From contig NZ_CP017641.1 of the NCBI RefSeq assembly GCF_001983935.1, positions 3,968,001 to 4,032,000 of the forward strand: a DNA stretch of 64,000 nt. Direction: 5' to 3'. A program made the translations under genes and the position numbers. This document shows positions 15,634 through 23,936 of the stretch, one piece after another. This stretch comes from Fuerstiella marisgermanici (lineage in GTDB: Bacteria; Planctomycetota; Planctomycetia; Planctomycetales; Planctomycetaceae). The notes beneath the pieces were generated by a model. That model did not search any database, had not been told where the DNA came from, and was given only the letters and a program-made list of their open reading frames with translations. The stretch's first letter is position 1, and each line of letters begins with the position of its first letter.

Positions 15634-15816
15634 ATCGAACAACGTTTTTCGACCGCCCTATGCGCTGGTTGTTTCAGACAAATCGGATTCCCAAAATCGC
15701 CGCCGCCAGATTTTCGACGGATCGCAACGGGCGATACAAAAGTTGTTTTATCGCCATCGGCCTGACACAGCCGCATGGCGTAAACACAAAAACAATTCGA
15801 AGATCGAAAAATCGCC
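15634..15816. repeat. Non-coding right flank with palindrome and 16-base direct repeats
   Basis: No gene seen. AAAATCGCCGCCGCCA occurs exactly at 15693-15708 and again at 15808-15823. Between them, 15730-15755 is a nearly perfect 26-base palindrome with GGCGATA and TATCGCC at its ends. Core AAAATCGCC also appears inverted at 3059-3067. These could be element-end or recombinase sites. Confidence 0.4.
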
Positions 15817-15839
15817 GCCGCCAAAACAAATTCGGCGGC
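15811..15839 (-). terminator. Terminator of the ankyrin gene
   Basis: On the minus strand GCCGCC (15839-15834) pairs with GGCGGC (15822-15817) and is followed by GGCGATTTTT. It lies 20 bases past the stop of the ankyrin-repeat gene. Confidence 0.6.
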
Positions 15840-15858
15840 TCAATGATCGACATCCGAC

Positions 15859-17556
15859 TTAAGTCTTGCGAGTCCACTCACCGCATGTCAGATTCAGTAG
15901 GTAAATCTCACTGTTTTCCACGAGTTCTTCATGCCCATTCGTTTCGATACAGACTTTTCCGCCAGAGATCGACAGAACGTGTGGCTCCTGCAACATCGCT
16001 TTATGATCATGAATCCATCCGGGGCTTGCTCCGGTTGTTGGAATCGACTCAATGGCCCATGTTTCGCAGTTCAATCGGTAAACCAGCGTAGTGCCAAATT
16101 TTCTTTCACCGTGGTAACCCAAACTGCCAACGATGTAGATGAATCCGTCAATGAACGTGGCTGAATGGAAGTCCGTGGGAGGGAAGACTTCTTTGGGGTA
16201 GCCCATGATCTGAATCTGACCACCACGTTCGTGAATCAGAACGTCGTTGTAGATGCAGAAATCCGGGTCGTAGAAGTCTTCGTGCTCGCCACCAATTTGC
16301 ACGAATCGGCCATTAGGTAGCTCCGTGAATGAGACTCCATATCTGCTAAAGCACCACGTAGCTTCTGCCATGTTGTCCTCGTCGCCAAACTGCGACTTCG
16401 CCTCGTATGCCGAGATCCCGCATCGCACCATCTCGTGCCAAAACGCAACATCGATCACCTCTGGGTTAGATTTCCCATACCGTGGGCGACAACCGAGTCT
16501 GTATTCGGCTTCGCTGATATTCAGTGGCTTGCCCCCTTCGAGTCCAAGAAGTATCCGTTTCAACTCAGTGTTGATTTCACCGATGTCTTCGCCCGCAGCG
16601 ATAAGCAAACGCATCACCTGCTCAGTCGAAGCCATCGACATCGTACTGTCATCGTATTCGTTCTTCCGATTCGTCTTCGCACCTGCGTCCAGCAGCACCC
16701 TCACGCAACCATCGTGACCTTCCTGTGCCGCAAGCATTAGGGGCGTGTTCTGAGCATCATCGACAGCTTCAATCTCGGCTCCAGAACTGATCAGCCACGA
16801 AAGCATCTCGGCATTGCCTCGTGAAGCGCAGATTGCCAGAGCGGTTGATCCACCACGTTCTCGATCTTCGATATTAGCCCCGGCGGATAGCAAGAATGTT
16901 GCCTTCTCGATGTCTCCAACAACTGACGCCAACAACCAAGGTGTGCGTCCCCATCGATCACGTTGCTCAAGGCCGCTGTCGCCAATAGGAAAAAGCTGCT
17001 TCAGGTCGTCGATTGAGCGCAGGGCGACAGCATTCATTGGCTCCGTCCACTGAAGTCGAGATGGATCGGCCCCAGCTTCGAGCAAAGCTTGCACAGCGTC
17101 AAATCGACCGAAACGGGAAGATACACTCAACGGCGACTCACCATATTGCGTTTCGGTATCAGTGTCCGCACCTAAACTCACCAACAACTTGATCATCGGC
17201 ACGAGATCATCGCTATCGAAAAGGCTGTACATGATATTGACGACAACGGTGTAGCCGCTTGGGGAAACGAAATCCACGTTCGCTCCGGCATTTGCAAGCA
17301 GCATGACCTTTCCCGAACTGCCTGAACACGCAGCCAGATCGAACGGTGATTTCTTCCCTTGATCGACGGGTGCATTAACATCCGCTCCCGAGTCGAGAAG
17401 TAGCCTGAGCAGGGATTCATCAGCGTCTGGACTGCTCGCTGCATAGGCCAGCGGCGTGAAGTCACGCTCATCACGGGAATCCACAGGAACGCTTTTTTGT
17501 AGCTCTTCCTGTACCGCTTCAATATCACCATTTGATGTAAATAGGTGGATATCCAT
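15859..17556 (-). CDS. Ankyrin-repeat protein with kelch-like C-terminal half
   Basis: 565 residues without a signal peptide. From about residue 30 to 310 there are ankyrin repeats, for example TPLAYAASSPDADESLLRLL, TALAICASRGNAEMLSWLIS and TPLMLAAQEGHDGCVRVLLD followed by AGA. The second half (about 390-565) has beta-strand blocks such as VSFTELPNGRFVQIGGEHED, DFHSATFIDGFIYIVGSLGY and TTLVYRLNCETWAIESIP, which look like kelch or propeller blades. The combination suggests a protein-protein interaction scaffold; no enzyme is visible. A terminator follows it. Confidence 0.85.
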   Translation of the reverse strand: MDIHLFTSNGDIEAVQEELQKSVPVDSRDERDFTPLAYAASSPDADESLLRLLLDSGADVNAPVDQGKKSPFDLAACSGSSGKVMLLANAGANVDFVSPSGYTVVVNIMYSLFDSDDLVPMIKLLVSLGADTDTETQYGESPLSVSSRFGRFDAVQALLEAGADPSRLQWTEPMNAVALRSIDDLKQLFPIGDSGLEQRDRWGRTPWLLASVVGDIEKATFLLSAGANIEDRERGGSTALAICASRGNAEMLSWLISSGAEIEAVDDAQNTPLMLAAQEGHDGCVRVLLDAGAKTNRKNEYDDSTMSMASTEQVMRLLIAAGEDIGEINTELKRILLGLEGGKPLNISEAEYRLGCRPRYGKSNPEVIDVAFWHEMVRCGISAYEAKSQFGDEDNMAEATWCFSRYGVSFTELPNGRFVQIGGEHEDFYDPDFCIYNDVLIHERGGQIQIMGYPKEVFPPTDFHSATFIDGFIYIVGSLGYHGERKFGTTLVYRLNCETWAIESIPTTGASPGWIHDHKAMLQEPHVLSISGGKVCIETNGHEELVENSEIYLLNLTCGEWTRKT

Positions 17557-17681
17557 AGGCTATCGTTGCTCCCAATCCCAAAGCGCTCTGGCTTCTGCAT
17601 GAATCTTTCGGGGCCAGCAATGCCCTGATCGCATACTGCCTCGCATCCTCGAAACACCATTTTATCGAAGGTTCGCCTCAC

Positions 17682-17750
17682 ATGAATCCGTCTGATTTGC
17701 TTCGCCGCCTTTACCTACATCGTCAGTGGCTAAGCCACAGGCTTCTGTAA
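17682..17750 (+). pseudogene. Remnant of a duplicated DinB gene, first 22 codons
   Basis: The short frame MNPSDLLRRLYLHRQWLSHR ends in LL and a stop. It matches the start of the intact DinB gene at 23349, MNSTELLRRLHEHRRWANHR, with LL next. The similarity continues upstream: TTATCGAAGGTTC occurs before both starts. The frame stops where similarity ends, so this is a deletion remnant. Confidence 0.8.
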
Positions 17751-17764
17751 TTTAAGTTTCGGGC

Positions 17765-17855
17765 AGCGAGTTCTCTGCTCTCGTGAGCAAGGCAAGCCTC
17801 AGGTTTTGGAATGGCGAACTCTACCTTCGACCTGTAATACATCCATGGCACGTCG
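17765..17855 (-). pseudogene. Remnant of a duplicated HEAT-like gene
   Basis: On the minus strand this segment encodes VPWMYYRSKVEFAIPKPEAC followed by LAHES. It is clearly related to VPRMLWRSKAKFAIPKLEAC and LQHESS in the intact gene at 23937-24785. Both ends are missing. Together with the DinB remnant it keeps the convergent order of the intact pair, with the sequence between them deleted. Confidence 0.75.
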
Positions 17856-17922
17856 GTTGGAATCATCGTTGTCGTGTGCCAGAATCAGCGAGCAGGACGT
17901 TCAACAGCAAAGGAACTCGAAA

Positions 17923-18327
17923 ATGACGATTGAATTCACCGTCTCTGCTGTCATTCCGGCATCGCCTAAAGAAATCTACGATGCATGGCTCAACAGTGAC
18001 GGCCACACGAAGATGACAGGCAGTCCGGCACACTCAACGGCAATTGTCGGTGATCCATTCGATGCATGGGACGGGTACATCAGCGGAAAGTATCTCAAAC
18101 TGGAACCGGGCAAACGAATCGTTCAATCGTGGAGAGGTTCAAGTTACAAAGATTCGGACGCCGATTCGCAGATCGAAGTCACATTCGAGCCAGTCGAAGG
18201 CGGCACAAAGATCACGCTCGCTCACACCAATGTGCCGAACGACCAAGCCAGCCATGAACCCGGTTGGAGGACGCACTGCTTTGCACCGATGCAGAAATAC
18301 TTCGGTGTCTTGGCTGACAAGGATTAG
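17923..18327 (+). CDS. SRPBCC/AHSA1-domain protein
   Basis: 134 residues from the ATG at 17923, with AAAGGAA upstream. Typical activator of Hsp90 ATPase homolog-like features are VIPASPKEIYDAWLNSDGHT, ISGKYLKLEPGKRIVQSWR and IEVTFEPVEGGTKITLAHTN followed by a C-terminal helix with W. Such proteins form a helix-grip cavity for hydrophobic ligands; the bacterial paralogs are mostly of unknown function. The next gene starts three bases after its stop. Confidence 0.9.
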   Translation: MTIEFTVSAVIPASPKEIYDAWLNSDGHTKMTGSPAHSTAIVGDPFDAWDGYISGKYLKLEPGKRIVQSWRGSSYKDSDADSQIEVTFEPVEGGTKITLAHTNVPNDQASHEPGWRTHCFAPMQKYFGVLADKD

Positions 18328-18330
18328 AGC

Positions 18331-18663
18331 GTGAGAAACATCGATGAAGTATTGGTCGCCCGAATCCGTCCGCTGATGAAGCGCCGTAAGGGCTACTCGG
18401 AGAAGAAGATGTTCGGCGGCGTTGCTTTCATGATCAACGGGAATATGTGCGTTGGTCCGTGGAAAGGGTCGCTGATTGTACGGCTCGAAAAGGAAAAGCA
18501 CGACGAGACTCAATGTGAGCCGCATGTGAAGCCAATGGATATCACCGGCAAGGTGATGAAAGGCTGGGCCAGAGTTGAACCCGCCGGTATCGAGTCGGAT
18601 GAAGACCTCAAGGCATGGGTCGAGCGAGCCGTCAGGTTCGTCAGATCATTGCCGCCGAAATGA
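18331..18663 (+). CDS. TfoX/Sxy N-terminal domain protein
   Basis: 110 residues from a GTG directly after the SRPBCC gene. KKMFGGVAFMINGNMCVG is the diagnostic TfoX N-domain strand-loop, followed by LIVRLEKE and the final helix DEDLKAWVERAVRFVRSLPP. In gammaproteobacteria full-length TfoX controls competence; stand-alone N-domains are widespread and have no defined role. Likely co-transcribed with the SRPBCC gene. Confidence 0.92.
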   Translation: MRNIDEVLVARIRPLMKRRKGYSEKKMFGGVAFMINGNMCVGPWKGSLIVRLEKEKHDETQCEPHVKPMDITGKVMKGWARVEPAGIESDEDLKAWVERAVRFVRSLPPK

Positions 18664-18668
18664 TTTCG

Positions 18669-19112
18669 TCAAACGTCGGACGTTAGTTTCCACTCCCAAA
18701 CCGTGCCGTCCTCGTCGTGCTCAACGGTGCCGATGAACCTGAAGCCAAGTTTCCTGAGAATGGAGGTTGATGCATTCTCTGCTGGCAGCGTCTGGGCAGC
18801 GATGGTCACACAGTTGTCAGCGTCCTGAGCACGCTTCACAATCTGTCTCGCCATCCACGTTGCAACCCCCTTGCCCTCGTGCTCCGGGAATGTGAAATAG
18901 GCGATCTCCGCCTGTCCGTTTGCCGGGGGCGACTTGAAGCCACAAGTCCCCAACGCCCGACCATTCTCGACGGCAAGATAGCCGATCCACGGGCGAAGAA
19001 AGCCAACTTTCTGATACAGCGCTACGGTCGAATCAACGACAGCGTTCAGTAATTCGTGTTGATCTCTGAATTCAGCAACGTCTGTTGAGTTTTCGATTTC
19101 GACCAGTTTCAC
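18669..19112 (-). CDS. GNAT family N-acetyltransferase
   Basis: 147 residues. The acetyl-CoA loop is EIAYFTFPEHEGKGVATWMA, and the C-terminal ASTSILRKLGFRFIGTVEHD with DGTVWEWKL is typical of the RimJ/RimL-like group acting on protein N-termini or small amines. The ATG overlaps the previous stop by four bases (ATGA at 19109-19112). It is the last gene of a coupled minus-strand chain starting at 23168. Confidence 0.9.
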   Translation of the reverse strand: MKLVEIENSTDVAEFRDQHELLNAVVDSTVALYQKVGFLRPWIGYLAVENGRALGTCGFKSPPANGQAEIAYFTFPEHEGKGVATWMARQIVKRAQDADNCVTIAAQTLPAENASTSILRKLGFRFIGTVEHDEDGTVWEWKLTSDV

Positions 19113-19666
19113 TTCTTGTAATGCCCCTTGCCCCAGACAGACTGGTTATACGTCCCCGATTCGCCTCTGGGGATTGTGATCGTTTCCCATTCGTCGCCAG
19201 CGAGAACTCTGGCTACCAAAATGATCTGCCCGATGTGGTAGGCACAGTGTGCCAGCGATCTGTGAATTGCCAGAGGGACCGAGTGAGCTTCTCCCCGGAT
19301 CGTGACTGACTTTGACAAGTCTTCGGGCTGAAGTACTGCCAATGTCGCAAAAAGGCAGGCCCATCCTTCCTCCCAGTGATTGAGGATCTCTTCCCGATTC
19401 GTAAACGAATCAATGAACTCGTCGTCCCGATTCCTCCACGACTTTTCACCGTCAGTGCTCAGGAAATCAGTCCACCGGGACTTCAGATTACCGCCAACGT
19501 GCTTCATGATCACCGCAATGCTGTTTGTATTCTCATCCAGTGCAACATGCAGTTTCTCATCGGCGACCTGAGCAATCGCATTGTCCGCCCAACTCTTGTT
19601 GGCTCGAAACGAAGCGGTTGCGCTTGCCGCTATTTCGGTGGCAAGGTTCTCGTAGTCGTTCATCAT
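19109..19666 (-). CDS. DUF1572/DinB-like protein
   Basis: 185 residues of helical sequence. SIAVIMKHVGGNLKSRWTDF and LAHCAYHIGQIILVARVLAG carry the two histidine regions typical of the DinB/YfiT four-helix metal-binding fold. Proteins of this group are thought to be metal-dependent hydrolases or thiol-dependent S-transferases. The ATG shares one base with the TAA of the upstream gene, and the gene ends in an ATGA overlap, so coupling is tight on both sides. Confidence 0.88.
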   Translation of the reverse strand: MMNDYENLATEIAASATASFRANKSWADNAIAQVADEKLHVALDENTNSIAVIMKHVGGNLKSRWTDFLSTDGEKSWRNRDDEFIDSFTNREEILNHWEEGWACLFATLAVLQPEDLSKSVTIRGEAHSVPLAIHRSLAHCAYHIGQIILVARVLAGDEWETITIPRGESGTYNQSVWGKGHYKK

Positions 19667-20772
19667 TAGCCCTCTCTGTTTCGTGCAATCGGCTTCTTAT
19701 TAACTGATTCCCAGATTGACTCGATCTCATCGGGCAGAACGTCTGGCAGGCAGGTTGCAAGCGTCTGGACGGACTCGGCGGATTGCAGAGCGTCCGTCAC
19801 AACAGACAATGGCTCAGGCCAGATCTCCGGGAAGTCAAATTCTCCATCGACATCTGTTGCGAACGCAAGTTGCTCGACCGGGGGACTGAAGTGAGCGTCA
19901 ACGCCTGCTTTGTTTCCACGGGCATCGATTCGATACCAGCCGTACACTGGCAGGTAAACACCGTTCAAGCCGTGGAGGCAGAACGGCGGCTGATCACCGC
20001 TGAGCGTCAAACGCTGATAGCAGAATCCTGCTGGAATTCCGTTGGCCCTCAATAACGCTGCCAGTAGATGACTTTTGGCGTAGCAGTAGCCCGTTCCAAT
20101 TGAACGAACATCGGATGCTCGGCAAGTGACTTCCGTTCGCTGGAAGTCAAGACTGTGCTGAATGTTGTCACGCACCCACTCAAAGCAGAATCTGGCAAGT
20201 GACAGTGTGTCTGGGCTCTGCCCCCTCAATTCCGCAGCGAGAGCCTGAATGTTGGGGTTCTGAAAATCGATGATGTCCGTGGCTTCAAGGAAATCGGGTG
20301 GCACCACATCAAAACGATATTTCGGGATACTTCGTCCGGGAATGCTGGACGGAATGTACTCAATCAACGCTGCGTCAAAGGCGTCGTAGAAACCTGCGGC
20401 ATTGGGGTCGCTCAGTACATTAAGTGATCGCAAACCACGGGGCTGACATTCGGCAAGAGCGTGCCGCAGCAGCATCGAACCGATTCCGCATTTCAAGCGA
20501 GTGGGGTCCACGAACAAGTGTTCCAGTTCACCGGAATCATCGCTGTTGAGAACCACGGTGTAGTATCCAACAAGCCTGCCGGAAGCGGTCGCTCCAAAGG
20601 CAATTCGAGCATCAATCTCTTCACCTGTGATTGTAAGTTCTCTGCGAAAGACTTCCATCTGCTCGGTGGAATATCCCCAGACGGCCTTCGACCGAACCGC
20701 CAGTTCACTCACTTCTTTTGCGTCGGCATCATCGAGTTGTCGTATCCTGAGTTCGCTATTGGGTGGACTCAT
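19666..20772 (-). CDS. Fusion of GNAT acetyltransferase and transglutaminase-like domain
   Basis: 368 residues from the ATG at 20772, chosen for its ATGA overlap with the methyltransferase gene. Residues 1-145 form a GNAT domain (EHLFVDPTRLKCGIGSMLLR). Residues about 190-320 are a transglutaminase-like domain with a full triad: Cys in GTGYCYAKSHLLAALLRA, His in FCLHGLNGVYLPVYG and Asp in WYRIDARGNK. The fused enzyme could acetylate and also cleave or ligate peptide amides, but the substrate is unknown. The unusual pairing is complete and has no frameshift. Confidence 0.88.
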   Translation of the reverse strand: MSPPNSELRIRQLDDADAKEVSELAVRSKAVWGYSTEQMEVFRRELTITGEEIDARIAFGATASGRLVGYYTVVLNSDDSGELEHLFVDPTRLKCGIGSMLLRHALAECQPRGLRSLNVLSDPNAAGFYDAFDAALIEYIPSSIPGRSIPKYRFDVVPPDFLEATDIIDFQNPNIQALAAELRGQSPDTLSLARFCFEWVRDNIQHSLDFQRTEVTCRASDVRSIGTGYCYAKSHLLAALLRANGIPAGFCYQRLTLSGDQPPFCLHGLNGVYLPVYGWYRIDARGNKAGVDAHFSPPVEQLAFATDVDGEFDFPEIWPEPLSVVTDALQSAESVQTLATCLPDVLPDEIESIWESVNKKPIARNREG

Positions 20773-21539
20773 TGCTTTCGACCTCGCTCTTTCCTGAATG
20801 CCAAAACTCGAATACGTCGGTAGTCGGCATACCACGCAGAGTCTCGAAACAGATGTGGACGTGCGATCTCTTCAACCTGCGTCAGAAACTGTTCATGTTT
20901 CTCTTCCGGGATCTGCGTCAACCAATGCTGTCCAAACATGCGTACCCAATTTCGTAGGCCGTCGCTGCCTTCGAGTCGTGTTGGACGATCAATCATCGCA
21001 GCCTGTGTGACTTCCAACCCGTTTCTGTCGAGCAACGAGGCGAATTCGGCGATACTCGGAAAGTACCACGGATGCGGAACGACTTCACCAAGTAGTGATT
21101 GGCTTGTCGCTTCAATGGCACCGGACAGATGGCGAACATTGCCCTGACCACCGAATTCAACCGCCATCCGTCCATTCGTTTTCAGCGAACCTGCGATGCA
21201 TCGGACGACCTTTTCCGGCTCGTTGATCCAATGCAGAGCGGCGTTGGAGAATACGGCGTCAAACGATTCGTCGGTCTGAAAGTCATGAGCGTCTGCCAGC
21301 CTGAATTCGATTTCAGGAAACAGACGGCGAGCTTCATCGATCATTGCCGGTGAGTTATCAAGGCCAACAACGCTGGCTCCCGATTCGGCGATCTGAGCCG
21401 TCAGTTGCCCTGTGCCGCAACCCACATCCAGAATGCGTTCGCTGGGCTGCGGGGATAGCAATTCTATGACGGATGCACCGAACTTCCAGACGAATGAGTG
21501 CTTTCCGTCGTAGAGATTGGGACTCCAAATGTCAGTCAC
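20769..21539 (-). CDS. SAM-dependent methyltransferase (trans-aconitate methyltransferase-like)
   Basis: 256 residues. Motif I is [20 protein letters not shown], followed by [19 protein letters not shown] and the post-motif [20 protein letters not shown]. The N-terminal [17 protein letters not shown] is characteristic of the trans-aconitate/malonyl-ACP methyltransferase group. The methyl acceptor cannot be told from sequence. The gene overlaps its neighbours by four bases on each side. Confidence 0.9.
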   Translation of the reverse strand: MTDIWSPNLYDGKHSFVWKFGASVIELLSPQPSERILDVGCGTGQLTAQIAESGASVVGLDNSPAMIDEARRLFPEIEFRLADAHDFQTDESFDAVFSNAALHWINEPEKVVRCIAGSLKTNGRMAVEFGGQGNVRHLSGAIEATSQSLLGEVVPHPWYFPSIAEFASLLDRNGLEVTQAAMIDRPTRLEGSDGLRNWVRMFGQHWLTQIPEEKHEQFLTQVEEIARPHLFRDSAWYADYRRIRVLAFRKERGRKQ

Positions 21540-21952
21540 GCATCACCTCCGGCTTGTCGTGGAGTAATCCAGCACGACTCATGCTTTGTCATTCCAATGT
21601 GCGGATAATACGAAGTGGCGTTGGGTGCCGAGAGCAGAATCAAAGTCGTGCCGAGTCCTGCTGCCTCGTGAGTCCGCCGAATCAGTTCTTTCCCGATACC
21701 GAGCTTCTGAAACTCGACATCGACGGCGAGGTCCGACAGATAGGTGCAGTAGGCAAAGTCGGTGATGGCACGTGACACGCCGACCAGCAATCGGTCTGAA
21801 CGAGCCGTCACGATAAGGTCAGCATGTTGAAGCATTGCCTTGATTGTCTTCGGTTCATTGACCGGACGACGCTCTGATAACGTCGATCTGTGCAGTAAAT
21901 CAATGAACTCCTCGGGCGTCGTTCCCGTTTCAATTTGGTAATCCAGTTTCAT
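21536..21952 (-). CDS. GNAT family N-acetyltransferase
   Basis: 138 residues with the GNAT core [20 protein letters not shown] and [15 protein letters not shown], then [20 protein letters not shown]. This small subfamily is common in bacterial accessory regions and acts on unknown amines. It overlaps the methyltransferase gene by ATGA and is separated from the upstream GNAT gene by 12 bases. Confidence 0.9.
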   Translation of the reverse strand: MKLDYQIETGTTPEEFIDLLHRSTLSERRPVNEPKTIKAMLQHADLIVTARSDRLLVGVSRAITDFAYCTYLSDLAVDVEFQKLGIGKELIRRTHEAAGLGTTLILLSAPNATSYYPHIGMTKHESCWITPRQAGGDA

Positions 21953-21964
21953 TAAGCATATTCC

Positions 21965-22375
21965 TCAATGATCGTCGCCATCGTAAATCCACATTGCCGG
22001 GCAAACAGAACGCTCGAAGCCACAGCTTTCGTAGAATGCAACAGCGTCTTTGTCCGCCAAAACTGAATGCTGGTGAAAGCCCTCGTAGCGTGCTTTCAAA
22101 CGCAGCACCAATGCTCGCCCGATGCCTTTTCGGTGGTAATCCGGGTGAACGACAACGTGCGGATAGTAGACCACCAAGAATCCGTCCGAAATCGCATTGG
22201 CAAGGCCAACGAGTCTGTCGCCATGCCAAGCTGTCACAAGCGAATGTGAGTTGAGCAGTCCTTGATGCAATTGATCAGGCTTGTTGGCTGACGACCAATG
22301 ATTGGCACGATAGAGGTCCAGCACGGATTCTCTATGCACGTCCTTCGATTCACGAAATTCAATCGATTCAAGCAT
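21965..22375 (-). CDS. GNAT family N-acetyltransferase
   Basis: 136 residues from the ATG at 22375, eight bases inside the end of the PhzF gene. The cofactor loop is PHVVVHPDYHRKGIGRALVL, followed by ADKDAVAFYESCGFERS. It resembles the previous GNAT in size and layout, and an old duplication is possible, although the sequences have diverged. Confidence 0.88.
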   Translation of the reverse strand: MLESIEFRESKDVHRESVLDLYRANHWSSANKPDQLHQGLLNSHSLVTAWHGDRLVGLANAISDGFLVVYYPHVVVHPDYHRKGIGRALVLRLKARYEGFHQHSVLADKDAVAFYESCGFERSVCPAMWIYDGDDH

Positions 22376-23168
22376 CGCCGCCTCCAGCGTCAAGTTCCCC
22401 TCTCACGACCGTGACGGCTCGCCCGCCAAGAAGAACTCGATCACCAGCAACTCGAACTCGCACGACGCCGCCACGGGCCGAAGCCTGAAACGCTGTCATT
22501 TCCGTTTTGCCCAAACGCTCGCTCCAATACGGTCCCAGACAGCAGTGGGCTGATCCGGTAACAGGGTCTTCGTTCACCCCCGCTGCGGGAGCGAAGAAGC
22601 GAGAGATAAAATCGAACTTCGGATCGCCTGACGTGCTGGTGACAATCACACCTCGGCATGCAATCTGACCGAGTTTTCCGAAATCCGGCTTCAGGGAGCG
22701 AACGATTTCTTCGGACTCAACGACGATCAGCTTGTCGAATTTGGAACTTCCAACAAACGACGGTCTGACACCAAGAGCATCGAGGAGTTCCGCAGGTGGA
22801 TCGGCTTCCTGTGCCGGTGTTGCGGGGAAATCCAATTCGACAAGCCCATCGTTGTTGGTGCAAGTCAGGACGCCACTTTTCGTGTGGAATCGGATCGCTT
22901 GATCTGGGTTCACGAGACCCTCGATCCAGAGCACATGAGCCGATGCCAACGTCGCATGACCGCACAATTCGACTTCAAAGACAGGCGTGAACCAGCGGAG
23001 TTCAAAGCCATCGTCGAGCTTGCGGACGAAGGCGGTCTCCGACAGATTCATCTCAGAAGCAACAGATTGCATCCAGTCTGAATCATGACCGCCTTCGAGC
23101 AAACAGACGGCGGCAGGATTACCTGCGAACGGGCGACCAGCGAATGCATCAACGATGAATATCTTCAT
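22368..23168 (-). CDS. PhzF family isomerase/epimerase-like protein
   Basis: 266 residues from the ATG at 23168. The diagnostic N-terminus IVDAFAGRPFAGNPAAVCLL is present, with MQSVASEMNLSETAFVRKLD supplying the catalytic Glu, then FTPVFEVELCGHATLASAHV and later FFAPAAGVNEDPVTGSAHCC. PhzF-like proteins catalyse proton shifts on cyclic or amino-acid substrates; outside phenazine clusters the substrate is usually unknown. It is the first gene of the coupled chain down to 18669. The divergent DinB gene begins at 23349. Confidence 0.93.
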   Translation of the reverse strand: MKIFIVDAFAGRPFAGNPAAVCLLEGGHDSDWMQSVASEMNLSETAFVRKLDDGFELRWFTPVFEVELCGHATLASAHVLWIEGLVNPDQAIRFHTKSGVLTCTNNDGLVELDFPATPAQEADPPAELLDALGVRPSFVGSSKFDKLIVVESEEIVRSLKPDFGKLGQIACRGVIVTSTSGDPKFDFISRFFAPAAGVNEDPVTGSAHCCLGPYWSERLGKTEMTAFQASARGGVVRVRVAGDRVLLGGRAVTVVRGELDAGGGDA

Positions 23169-23348
23169 GTGGTTCTCGTTAAATGAATCGAGCCAGCAGG
23201 ATCGTCTGGCAGTTGCAGTATCATCAAGCCACTTTCCAATCACAAAGGTCTCCAACGTCGCCTAAACGAACCTTTCGACCACAGCATTGTCCTGAGCGCA
23301 TAGCGGCCCACAAATCCGACACCATATCTTATCGAAGGTTCACTCAAG

Positions 23349-23906
23349 ATGAATTCGACCGAATTGCTCAGGCGCCTGCATGAACATCGCCGGTGGGCAA
23401 ACCACAGACTTCTGGATACAGCAGAGCAACTCAATCACGAACAGCTGCACCAAGCATATCCCATCGGCCAAGGCTCGATTTGGAAAACGCTGACTCATCT
23501 TTACGCCGCCGAATACGTTTGGCTGGAAGCACTCACCGGAAATGAGAGCCCGCTGACACCGGGTGACGCACGTGGAAAACTCCCCGGCAATCAGGAAGGC
23601 GAAGGGGCGATGGCTTCGCTTACTGAGTTACGAGCACGATGGCGAGAGCTTGACCAGCGATGGGTTGCGTATCTCGCTGCTCTTGAGCCGGAGTCTCTGT
23701 CAGAAACGGTCTACAAAAATAATTCCGTTTCAGGGCAACGCTTGCCAACGCAGCGAAGTGATATTCTGATTCATGTCTGCACGCACGCTCAATACACGAC
23801 CGCACAACTGGTCAACATGTTGAGACAAGCAGGCCAAACTGACCTGCCAGATGTGATGCTGATTTCGATGGCACGAGAAGGATCAGCTTTCCGGCCAGAC
23901 AAATAG
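23349..23906 (+). CDS. DinB family protein
   Basis: 185 residues with the classic DinB pattern: LLRRLHEHRRWANHRLLDTA at the N-terminus, IWKTLTHLYAAEYVWLEALT in helix two with the first His, and DILIHVCTHAQYTTAQLVNM with the second His pair. Likely a metal-binding four-helix protein. Its promoter region and first 22 codons are partly duplicated at 17625-17750. It is convergent with the HEAT-like gene. Confidence 0.93.
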   Translation: MNSTELLRRLHEHRRWANHRLLDTAEQLNHEQLHQAYPIGQGSIWKTLTHLYAAEYVWLEALTGNESPLTPGDARGKLPGNQEGEGAMASLTELRARWRELDQRWVAYLAALEPESLSETVYKNNSVSGQRLPTQRSDILIHVCTHAQYTTAQLVNMLRQAGQTDLPDVMLISMAREGSAFRPDK

Positions 23907-23936
23907 TTCAGGATCACCCTGTCATTCAGTTCGACG

